From Acidimicrobiaceae bacterium (GTDB taxonomy: Bacteria > Actinomycetota > Acidimicrobiia > Acidimicrobiales > MedAcidi-G1), in NCBI GenBank assembly GCA_003541675.1, contig DPMC01000086.1, positions 514-8,024 of the forward strand: a stretch of DNA of 7,511 bases, in the 5' to 3' direction. The notes under the pieces were generated by a model. It was not told where the DNA came from. It saw only the letters and a list, made by a program, of their open reading frames with translations, and did no database searches. Shown here one piece after another: positions 1 through 4,968 of this stretch (positions are counted from its first letter, which is position 1; the number at the start of each line of letters is the position of its first letter). Position numbers and translations under genes: made by a program.

Positions 1-178
1 GCATCGTGTCGTGGTTCTCGAACAGGAACGTGAGGTGTTCGCCGAGATGGATCCGGCGAACCGCCTTGACGGTCATCACCTCGGCGCGGACGGCATCCCG
101 ATTGTCGGCGTAGGTCTGCCAGTCGAGGATTTCGTCACGCCGGACATGGTGGGGGGCTGGGGCTGGGTAGTCCGTCAT
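1..178 (-). CDS. DUF3501 family protein, N-terminal part (runs off window edge)
   Basis: The first 59 codons of a minus-strand gene are present; the rest lies beyond base 1. The translation begins [20 protein letters not shown] and continues through VKAVRRIHLGEHLTFLFENH to DTM at the edge. The pattern 'R-x-E-I-L-x-x-x-x-Y', then 'K-x-x-R-R-I-x-L-G-x-x-L-T-F-x-F-E-N', is the N-terminal signature I recall for DUF3501 (PF12007). The molecular role of this family is not known to me. The ATG (178-176) overlaps the TGA of the upstream Fe-S gene (177-175) as ATGA, so the two are almost certainly cotranscribed and translationally coupled; the only Shine-Dalgarno candidate is a weak AGG about 6 bases before the ATG. 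From memory, DUF3501 genes often sit beside rubrerythrin and GlpC-like Fe-S genes, which is exactly the arrangement here. Family assignment is fairly sure, function unknown. Confidence 0.8.
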   Translation of the reverse strand, partial: MTDYPAPAPHHVRRDEILDWQTYADNRDAVRAEVMTVKAVRRIHLGEHLTFLFENHDTM

Positions 179-1551
179 GGCGCGCCTGTCTCGTCGGCAA
201 CTGGTTCCGCGGGTGGAGCCACGGGCGTGGGGAATCCGTCCGGCTCATACGCCCGAGCCAGGATCGACATCGGGTGCATGGGTCGCTTTCCAGCGTGTTG
301 GCTGAACTGGAGTGCGGCCAGCGGGCAGTCGGTGGCCCAGACCTCGGCATTCGGTGCAGCGAGCCCGTCGAAGGCCTTCTTTCCGATCCGGACCGAGGCT
401 TCGAAACCCTCAACCTTCATGGCGTGCGTACCGTCGTGGCCGCAGCACTCCATGGTCGTGGACGGTTTCACACCCGGGATCTTTCGTAGCAGGTCCCGGC
501 CCTTGAAGCCCACGGCCTGGGTTCGGAGGTGGCACGGGGCGTGGTAGGCGACGCTGCCCGGGGTCGAGGCGAACCGGTCGTCGAAACGGTCCTCGTCGCG
601 GATCGACCACAGGAACTCCGCCGGGTCCGACACCGCGTCGGCCAGGCGTTGGGCCCGTTCCCGGTCCTCAGGGGCCACTAGTTCGGGGTACTCGCGGCGA
701 AGCATCATCGAACATGTCGGATTGATGGCCACGACCTTCTTGCCTGCGTCGACGTGGGGCTCGAGTCGGTTGAGGTTCGTGGTGGCCCGTTCCCGAAGGG
801 TGTCGAGATCGCCCGACTCCCAGGCAGGCATGCCACAGCAGGCCAGGCCCTTCTCACATGTCAGGTCCACGCCGTTGCGTTCCAGCACGGCAACTGTGTC
901 GTGTCCGACCTCGGGTTCGTTGTGCTCCACGTAACAGGTCGGAAAGAGAACGGCTTCACCCTCGGTCGGATCGTCCTTGACGAGGCCGCGTCGAGTAGCC
1001 CAGGCGGTGAAGGTGGTGCGGGCGAAGCGGGGGAGGTCCTTGTCGCGGTGGACCCCCAGCACCTTCTCCAGGAAGATCCGGTGGATCCGACTGCGTGTGT
1101 TGGCCACGTTGGCCAGACCACCCGATGCACGGGCGAGGGCCGCCGTTCGGTCCGGATCACCCAGTACCCGATCCCGTAGGTCGAGCCCCTCGGCTCTGGC
1201 ACGCTGGGCTTTGTAGCGATGGACCAACTTGGGGAAGTCCAACTGGAACTCGTGGCTGTCGCGCACCGTGTACGGGCACTGCACCTCGCAGAGCTTGCAC
1301 TGGAAGCACTGATCCATGATTTGGGCCGTCTCGGCATCGGTGACGGCCCGGACGTTGCCGTCGTGACGGTCGTCTAGAAACGAGAACAGCGACGGAAACG
1401 AGTCGCAGTACTTGAAGCACATCCGGCATCCGTGGCAGATCTCGAACGTCCGATCGACCTCGCCCTGCAACGCATCAGCATCCCAGTACACGGGGTCGGA
1501 GGGGTCGTAGGTCAGCCCTGTAGTGGGGGCGTACGGAATGTGGTCGGCCAC
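175..1551 (-). CDS. GlpC/HdrD-type (Fe-S)-binding protein with two CCG domains
   Basis: A 458-residue protein predicted to carry electrons between a soluble or membrane redox partner and an acceptor. Two ferredoxin-type [4Fe-4S] motifs lie near the N terminus: C39-x2-C42-x2-C45-x3-C49 and C82-x2-C85-x2-C88-x3-C92. Two CCG (heterodisulfide-reductase) domains follow. The first has C206, C238-C239-G and C280; the second has C340, C369-C370-G and C409. All the cysteines of the family pattern are present. This is the domain order of GlpC, GlcF and HdrD, but no catalytic dehydrogenase subunit lies next to it. No transmembrane segment or signal peptide is visible. The start is GTG at 1551-1549, with AGGA about 10 bases upstream. 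The gene is downstream of rubrerythrin (121-bp gap containing a hairpin) and overlaps DUF3501 by ATGA. I infer it supplies electrons to rubrerythrin or works with DUF3501; a true heterodisulfide substrate is not implied. Confidence 0.88.
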   Translation of the reverse strand: MADHIPYAPTTGLTYDPSDPVYWDADALQGEVDRTFEICHGCRMCFKYCDSFPSLFSFLDDRHDGNVRAVTDAETAQIMDQCFQCKLCEVQCPYTVRDSHEFQLDFPKLVHRYKAQRARAEGLDLRDRVLGDPDRTAALARASGGLANVANTRSRIHRIFLEKVLGVHRDKDLPRFARTTFTAWATRRGLVKDDPTEGEAVLFPTCYVEHNEPEVGHDTVAVLERNGVDLTCEKGLACCGMPAWESGDLDTLRERATTNLNRLEPHVDAGKKVVAINPTCSMMLRREYPELVAPEDRERAQRLADAVSDPAEFLWSIRDEDRFDDRFASTPGSVAYHAPCHLRTQAVGFKGRDLLRKIPGVKPSTTMECCGHDGTHAMKVEGFEASVRIGKKAFDGLAAPNAEVWATDCPLAALQFSQHAGKRPMHPMSILARAYEPDGFPTPVAPPAEPVADETGAP

Positions 1552-1606
1552 GGTCGTGCTTCCTGAGGGGGTTACGTCAAGTCGGTCCAGACCTGGTCAG
1601 ACGCGA

Positions 1607-1640
1607 CGCACCGGCCGTCCCGAGCGGAACGACCGGTGCG
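1607..1640 (-). terminator. Hairpin between rubrerythrin and Fe-S gene, possible attenuator/terminator
   Basis: CGCACCGG (1607-1614) pairs perfectly with CCGGTGCG (1633-1640). Inside, after a C/A mismatch, CGT pairs ACG and CC pairs GG with one bulged A, leaving a 5-base loop. It sits 32 bases beyond the rubrerythrin stop on the transcribed strand. No T-run follows (the next bases are TCGCGTCTGACC), so it is not a classic intrinsic terminator. It could be a leaky terminator, an RNA-stabilising 3' structure, or a leader structure for the Fe-S gene. Confidence 0.4.
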
Positions 1641-1672
1641 ACACGTGCAGAATCTGGACAGTGGGGCTGGGC

Positions 1673-2089
1673 TCAGCTGACTCCGTCGAGCAGCGACTGG
1701 AAGCGGCCGGCGTGGGCCTTCTCGGCCTTGGCGAGGGTCTCGAACCAGTCGGCGATGTCGCCGTGGCCCTCTTCACGGGCCGTCTTGGCCATGCCGGGGT
1801 ACATCTCGGTGTACTCGTGGGTCTCGCCGGCCACCGCTGCGGCCAGATTCTCCACGGTGTCACCGATGGGCAGGCCGGTGGCTGGATCGCCGACGGCCTT
1901 GATGTAGTCGAGGTGACCGTGGGCGTGTCCGGTCTCGCCTTCCGCGGTATCGCGGAAGTTGCCGGCGATGTCGGGGTACCCCTCGATGTCGGCCACCTTG
2001 GCGAAGTAGAGGTACCGGCGGTTGGCCTGAGACTCGCCGGCGAAGGCGGCCTTCAGATTCTCGAGCGTCTGGCTGCCGTCGAGGCTCAC
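1673..2089 (-). CDS. Rubrerythrin-family di-iron protein without rubredoxin domain
   Basis: A 138-residue ferritin-like four-helix protein. Rubrerythrins reduce hydrogen peroxide to water at a carboxylate-bridged di-iron site in the cytoplasm. Both half-sites are readable: E19 in AGESQAN, E52 and H55 in AEGETGH, E89 and E92 in [10 protein letters not shown], and E123 and H126 in AEKAH. These match the known Fe ligands and the extra glutamate typical of rubrerythrin. The chain ends 12 residues after H126, so the usual C-terminal rubredoxin [Fe(SCys)4] domain is absent and the protein contains no cysteine at all; electrons must come from a separate carrier. The start is GTG (2089-2087) with a good AGGAG seven bases upstream. 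It lies between the selenoprotein gene (152-bp gap) and the Fe-S gene (121-bp gap), all on one strand. Whether it is a peroxidase or acts on another substrate cannot be told from sequence. Confidence 0.92.
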   Translation of the reverse strand: MSLDGSQTLENLKAAFAGESQANRRYLYFAKVADIEGYPDIAGNFRDTAEGETGHAHGHLDYIKAVGDPATGLPIGDTVENLAAAVAGETHEYTEMYPGMAKTAREEGHGDIADWFETLAKAEKAHAGRFQSLLDGVS

Positions 2090-2124
2090 AATGGAACTCC
2101 TGATTCTCTGGTTGCTGGGGGATT

Positions 2125-2140
2125 CGTTCCCGGGGGAACG
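2125..2140. promoter_or_regulatory. Inverted repeat upstream of rubrerythrin (operator candidate)
   Basis: CGTTCCCGGGGGAACG reads as CGTTCCC and GGGAACG arms around two bases, a perfect 7+7 inverted repeat. It lies 36-51 bases upstream of the rubrerythrin GTG. A TANNNT-type -10 candidate (TAGATT on the minus strand, 2155-2150) sits just upstream, which would place the repeat at the start of the transcript. It could be a repressor operator or a 5' leader hairpin. I do not recognise it as the site of a named regulator. Confidence 0.4.
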
Positions 2141-2149
2141 TGTGTCGAC

Positions 2150-2155
2150 AATCTA
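2150..2155 (-). promoter_or_regulatory. Possible -10 element for rubrerythrin
   Basis: The minus strand reads TAGATT here, matching the actinobacterial TANNNT -10 consensus. It is 61 bases upstream of the rubrerythrin GTG and immediately before the inverted repeat at 2125-2140. No clear TTGACA-like -35 was found at 16-18 bases spacing. The call rests on this single hexamer. Confidence 0.25.
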
Positions 2156-2241
2156 GACCGACGCCATCCAGATCGGGGGCCCCAGAACGGGTTTCGGGCA
2201 CCGGCGTCGAGCGAACAGCGCTGGGCTAGCAGCGGTGGGCG

Positions 2242-2511
2242 CTACCCCGGGTCGTAGCGGGGGACGTTCGGCCCGACGTGGGCCGTGAACAGGTCGAGTA
2301 TCTCGCCGGGTTCGGCGTGACGGCCCGTCTCGGCTTTCGAGTAGAGGATGGTGTCGTCGACGACCACATCGAACACCCCGTTCTCACCGGTCACCAGGAC
2401 CAGATCATCGACGACGTTCTGGTAGGTGGCCAGTAGGTCTCCAGCCGCGCTCACGGCGCGGGAGGAATAATCTCAAGGGACGCAGTAGGTGATTCGGATG
2501 CGGTGGCTCAT
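2242..2511 (-). CDS. SelW/Rdx-family selenoprotein (in-frame TGA read as selenocysteine)
   Basis: From ATG 2511 to TAG 2244-2242, 89 codons are open apart from one TGA at 2475-2473. With that TGA as selenocysteine (U13) the N terminus reads MSHRIRITYCVPUDYSSRA. This is the beta-strand, C-x-x-U redox motif and helix start of the SelT/SelW/SelH (Rdx) family. The rest continues the family pattern: helix with DLLATY (residues 25-30), a strand with LVLV, the G-x-x-G-V-F-D-V strand turn near residues 44-51, and EPGEI near the C terminus. Length is normal for SelW-like proteins (80-100). The ATG overlaps the lipid kinase TGA as ATGA, with TAGGG eight bases upstream, so the start is well fixed. A SECIS-like hairpin follows the TGA. 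Starting instead at GTG 2454 would delete the redox motif and has no ribosome-binding site. Rdx proteins are thioredoxin-fold oxidoreductases; the substrate here is unknown. Confidence 0.9.
2439..2467 (-). promoter_or_regulatory. Bacterial SECIS-like stem-loop
   Basis: On the transcribed strand CCGCGC (2461-2456) pairs perfectly with GCGCGG (2450-2445), enclosing the loop CGTGA (2455-2451). Below a 2x2 internal loop, TTCC pairs GGAG with three Watson-Crick pairs and one G-U. The apical loop starts 17 bases after the TGA ends and its second base is G. Bacterial SECIS elements, as I recall the consensus, have a small apical loop with a G in the first two positions, 16-37 bases after the UGA. 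The element lies inside the coding region, as in other bacterial selenoprotein mRNAs. It would recruit SelB with Sec-tRNA to the ribosome. Confidence 0.75.
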
Positions 2512-3545
2512 GACTGGGACCCTAGGCGCAGATGCCGGAAGCGACCCGGGGCGCGGCCGGGGGCGCGGCAGTCGGCTCCCGCCACCAGCAGGGAACCGGG
2601 ACACACCGTGATGGTGAGAGGAAGCCGGGCGAACGGTTCACCATCGGCCCGAACGGTCGGGTCAGCGGTGTCCGTCTCGAGGCGAACCTCGGAGGCCCGA
2701 TAGATCGTGACATCGGAATGGTCGAGGTGGGCGCCCGTTCGGACCTTTGGGAACGCCCGCAGGAGGGCCAGGCGACCCACGTCACCCACCAGGCACACGT
2801 CCAGCAGGCCATCGTCGGGACGGGCATCGGGACAGATCCGCATCCCACCCCCGAACAGCCCGAGGTTGGCCACTACCACGACGGCTGCCCGATGATCGAG
2901 AACCACCCCATCATCAGGACCACCGGAAAAGGTGAGCCGGAACCTGCCCGGTTTCATTCCTGGAATAGCACCCAACGTGGCCAATGTGTAGCGCGAAGGG
3001 CCTCGTGGAAACCCCATAGCCTCAGCCCGGGCATTGACGAGTGCAGGAAAGCCGGCGATGCAGCTCGTCACGGCATAGAGCGGATCGGATTTCCTGGCAT
3101 CCAGGCCGGAACGACAGGCCAGCAGGTCGGCGGGGGTGGGATCAGCGAGTGCACGATCCACCCGAGCGTCGAGGTCCTGTTTGCTCGGACCTCCGATCAG
3201 GCCCAGGGACTCGGCGGCGTCGTTACCCGTGCCGGCAGCCACGATGCCTACCACGGTCGCTGATCCGGCTGCCGCGTTGGCTGCCATGTGGACGATCCCG
3301 TCTCCCCCGACTACGACGAGCCTCGAGATGCCGGTCGCCACGGCATGGCGGGCGGCGGTCAGAGCCTCGTCAGCAGACGCCGAGTCCAGGACCAGCGGCT
3401 CAATTCCCCGAAACCTGAGGCGTTCAAGCACTCGGGCTACGTCGTCGGCGGCCCGACCCCGCCGGGCCGCGGGATTGGCCAGCAGGGCAACCTGGGAACC
3501 CTTGCGTCGGATGGAAGAACTCGACATCGGCCCATCATCGCCCAT
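2508..3545 (-). CDS. Diacylglycerol kinase-family (DAGK catalytic domain) lipid kinase
   Basis: A 345-residue protein of the soluble bacterial diacylglycerol/sphingosine kinase fold, which phosphorylates a lipid hydroxyl with ATP at the membrane surface. Visible landmarks: ALLANPAARR at residues 20-29, the nucleotide loop VVVGGDGIVHM (77-87), GTGND (105-109), a glycine-rich FGGGMRICPDA (231-241) followed by DDGLLDV (244-250), and ADGE (300-303), the family's C-terminal catalytic signature. The ATG at 3545 is chosen because GGAGG lies six bases upstream. The open frame extends to 3758, but that would cover the start of the divergent lipoprotein gene and adds low-complexity residues. An ATG at 3527 is a second option without a good ribosome-binding site. 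Oddity: the canonical GGDGT reads GGDGI. The stop overlaps the selenoprotein start (ATGA). The exact lipid substrate cannot be told. Confidence 0.88.
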   Translation of the reverse strand: MGDDGPMSSSSIRRKGSQVALLANPAARRGRAADDVARVLERLRFRGIEPLVLDSASADEALTAARHAVATGISRLVVVGGDGIVHMAANAAAGSATVVGIVAAGTGNDAAESLGLIGGPSKQDLDARVDRALADPTPADLLACRSGLDARKSDPLYAVTSCIAGFPALVNARAEAMGFPRGPSRYTLATLGAIPGMKPGRFRLTFSGGPDDGVVLDHRAAVVVVANLGLFGGGMRICPDARPDDGLLDVCLVGDVGRLALLRAFPKVRTGAHLDHSDVTIYRASEVRLETDTADPTVRADGEPFARLPLTITVCPGSLLVAGADCRAPGRAPGRFRHLRLGSQS

Positions 3546-3561
3546 CGGTAGCCTCCGGCCC
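3546..3561. promoter_or_regulatory. 16-bp divergent start region shared by lipid kinase and lipoprotein
   Basis: The two start codons (3545 minus, 3562 plus) are separated by only 16 bp. On the minus strand these bases carry GGAGG, the ribosome-binding site of the kinase. On the plus strand they carry no Shine-Dalgarno, but TAGCCT (3549-3554) matches TANNNT and sits 7 bases before the lipoprotein ATG. That fits a leaderless transcript, which is common in actinobacteria. The kinase promoter must then lie inside the lipoprotein coding region. This is inference from spacing and one hexamer. Confidence 0.35.
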
Positions 3562-4002
3562 ATGAACTCATCTCGCGAATCGAGCAATGCGCGTCCTCTG
3601 GCCCGTATCGCACCGGTTGCCGGTCGTTTGGCGGCTGGCCTGATGGTGGTCGGTTTCTTGAGCACCGGCCTCCTGGCTTCGGGCTGCGGTGGAAGCGATG
3701 ATGGCTCCACGGCTGACAAGTCGGCTGACGGCGTTCTTCGGGTGGTTGGGCTCGACACGCAGGACTTCCATGCCGACAGCTACATGGCCACCGCTGGCGA
3801 GGTCACCGTCGAATTCTCACTGGCCGGCTTCCAGGAGCACACGCTGGTCATCGAAGGCCGTGAGGACGAACTGCGTCTCGTCGTCGAGAACGGTGGCACG
3901 GACACCGGGACCATCACGCTCGAGCCGGGCCGCTACATCCTCTACTGCGACATTGCCGGCCACCGCCAGAGCGGCATGGAAGCTCGACTGCTCGTGGAGT
4001 AA
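3562..4002 (+). CDS. Cupredoxin-domain lipoprotein (type 1 copper)
   Basis: A 146-residue exported blue-copper-type protein. Residues 11-41 form a signal peptide with arginines, a hydrophobic stretch (AAGLMVVGFLSTGLL) and the lipobox ASG-C42, so it should be lipidated and held on the outer face of the membrane. After a Gly/Ser/Asp linker (43-57), a beta-sandwich carries type 1 copper ligands: H93 in QEHTLVI, C129 in YCDIAGH, H134 and M139 in RQSGM, giving C-x4-H-x4-M. Such proteins shuttle single electrons in respiratory or oxidase systems or handle copper. The start is the ATG at 3562; the upstream frame is open but overlaps the kinase gene and would bury the signal peptide. It is the only plus-strand gene here and is followed by a terminator. 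Its redox partner is not in the window. The -3 lipobox residue is A rather than the commoner L. Confidence 0.87.
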   Translation: MNSSRESSNARPLARIAPVAGRLAAGLMVVGFLSTGLLASGCGGSDDGSTADKSADGVLRVVGLDTQDFHADSYMATAGEVTVEFSLAGFQEHTLVIEGREDELRLVVENGGTDTGTITLEPGRYILYCDIAGHRQSGMEARLLVE

Positions 4003-4023
4003 CGAGCCGATCTGAAAAGCACG

Positions 4024-4051
4024 AACGACCCGCCCCGGAGGGCGGGTCGTT
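4024..4051. terminator. Bidirectional intrinsic terminator between convergent genes
   Basis: AACGACCCGCCC (4024-4035) pairs with GGGCGGGTCGTT (4040-4051), a perfect 12-bp stem around the tetraloop CGGA. The plus-strand side is followed by a short TT tail, and the minus-strand side by CGTGCTTTTC. It begins 21 bases after the lipoprotein stop and 46 bases after the stop of the convergent Urate_ox_N gene, so it can end both transcripts. Confidence 0.88.
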
Positions 4052-4097
4052 TCGCGTCAGCGAACTTGGCGCAGCGGCCGGTGACCAGAGGTGGTAC

Positions 4098-4850
4098 TCA
4101 GGCGAGGATCTCGAAGAGCAGGTAGAGAAGGACGGTGATGGCCAGGCCGTACTTGATCGTGTCCTGATGCTTGTCGAGCACGATCCTGTTGATCGCGCTG
4201 TCGTAGCCGCCGATCTTGCCGACGGCTGAGAGTTCCATCACGATCCAGATCACTGCGAAGATGATCCAGATGGCGATGCGAGCACCGGAATCCACCGCCA
4301 GCTTGTTCGTGACATCTCCGAAGTGCGAAGCGAAGTGGCTCGGGAACATCATGAAGAAGACGAGCGGAATCGAGAACAGCGTGTTGACCCGGCTTGCCCG
4401 ACCGGCTCGCTTGGCCGCAGCTGGCGCAGCGGGGTCGGCCTCACCGCCCTCAGAGACGGCCACCGATGAACCGATGGCGATCTGCTGAGCTGGCCAGATC
4501 ACCATCCACACGTTGGCGGCCATGGTCGTGCCGAGCAGGAAGCCGAATGAGATCCCCATACCGGCGGCCGAGCGGAAGTAGTCGCCACGGACCTCCTGGG
4601 CGATCAGGATCCAGATGCCCGAGAGCCAGGTGCCGAGGGCGGCCCAGCGGAACCACCACAGGGTGCGCCATGTGATCTTGCGGAGAGCCTCGCCGCGTGC
4701 GGCATCGCCCATCTCGGCGAAGGCCGAACCCTGGATGAAGTTGAAAAAGTAGAGGAGGCCAATCCAGGTGATGCCGGCCAAATAGTGGGCATACCGACCA
4801 AGGGCCTGACCGCCTCCGGTCATTCCCATGAAGTCACTGAACAATTCCAC
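4098..4850 (-). CDS. Urate_ox_N (PuuD N-terminal) family membrane protein
   Basis: A 250-residue integral membrane protein with about six helices, at residues 20-40, 64-85, 98-119, 157-177, 190-209 and 232-249. The N-terminal stretch around HYLAGITWIGLLYFFNFIQG and the following AFAEM, ALRKIT and LWWFRWAALGTW are what I recognise as PF06181, the N-terminal domain of the urate hydroxylase PuuD. Conserved-looking histidines H22, H172 and H176 (SHFASHFG) lie in or next to helices and could bind heme or metal. PuuD itself has a C-terminal cytochrome c domain; here no CxxCH exists and the chain ends after helix six, so urate oxidation is not proven. Relatives are sometimes mislabelled 'antitermination protein NusG'. 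The start is GTG (4850-4848) with GGGAG about seven bases upstream. Hydrophilic residues 131-156 form an Ala/Glu-rich loop. Neighbours give no purine-catabolism genes to support the name. Confidence 0.8.
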   Translation of the reverse strand: MELFSDFMGMTGGGQALGRYAHYLAGITWIGLLYFFNFIQGSAFAEMGDAARGEALRKITWRTLWWFRWAALGTWLSGIWILIAQEVRGDYFRSAAGMGISFGFLLGTTMAANVWMVIWPAQQIAIGSSVAVSEGGEADPAAPAAAKRAGRASRVNTLFSIPLVFFMMFPSHFASHFGDVTNKLAVDSGARIAIWIIFAVIWIVMELSAVGKIGGYDSAINRIVLDKHQDTIKYGLAITVLLYLLFEILA

Positions 4851-4882
4851 GAAGGTCTCCCTCGATTCGGTGTGGGCGGACG

Positions 4883-4910
4883 GGCACGATCATGCCATGA
4901 GACGCGCGTC
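4883..4910. promoter_or_regulatory. Two palindromes upstream of the Urate_ox_N gene (operator candidates)
   Basis: GGCACGATCATGCC (4883-4896) is symmetric at 12 of 14 bases, centred on GATC. GACGCGCGTC (4901-4910) is a perfect 10-base palindrome. They lie 33-60 bases upstream of the GTG start in the 118-bp gap after the acyl-CoA ligase gene, where a promoter for this gene would be expected. I cannot assign a regulator. Such short palindromes do occur by chance in DNA this GC-rich. Confidence 0.3.
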
Positions 4911-4968
4911 CCGACAACGACCCGCCGGGTAGGTCCGGAGCCCACCCGACTGGATCAACCAGGCCCGA

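Noticed and set aside
11..547. Plus-strand open frame opposite DUF3501 and the Fe-S gene
   Set aside because: It is a shadow over two well-supported minus-strand genes, with no family resemblance.
175..1551. Selenocysteine in the Hdr-like Fe-S protein
   Set aside because: Some Hdr proteins contain selenocysteine, but here every ligand position is an ordinary Cys codon and no internal TGA occurs.
2219..2234. CGCTG/CAGCG hairpin after the selenoprotein stop
   Set aside because: It has only five pairs, no T-run and no conserved context; too weak to call a terminator.
1523..2257. Long plus-strand open frame opposite rubrerythrin
   Set aside because: It is the complementary shadow of the rubrerythrin gene; its sequence is Val/Gly-rich with no recognisable domain.
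2242..2454. 70-residue gene starting at GTG 2454
   Set aside because: It lacks a ribosome-binding site and the redox motif; the frame clearly continues upstream through the TGA to an ATG coupled to the kinase gene.
2532..3263. Plus-strand open frame opposite the lipid kinase
   Set aside because: It is antisense to a confidently identified kinase; high GC keeps stop codons rare in the opposite frames.
3136..3561. Upstream extension of the lipoprotein frame to 3136
   Set aside because: It is antisense to the kinase coding region and would bury the signal peptide in the middle of the protein.
3546..3758. N-terminal extension of the lipid kinase to 3758
   Set aside because: The added residues are low-complexity, overlap the signal peptide region of the lipoprotein gene, and a strong GGAGG site precedes the ATG at 3545.
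4927..4947. GGGT/ACCC hairpin after the acyl-CoA ligase
   Set aside because: It has few pairs with an internal mismatch and no T tail; not distinguishable from chance in GC-rich DNA.
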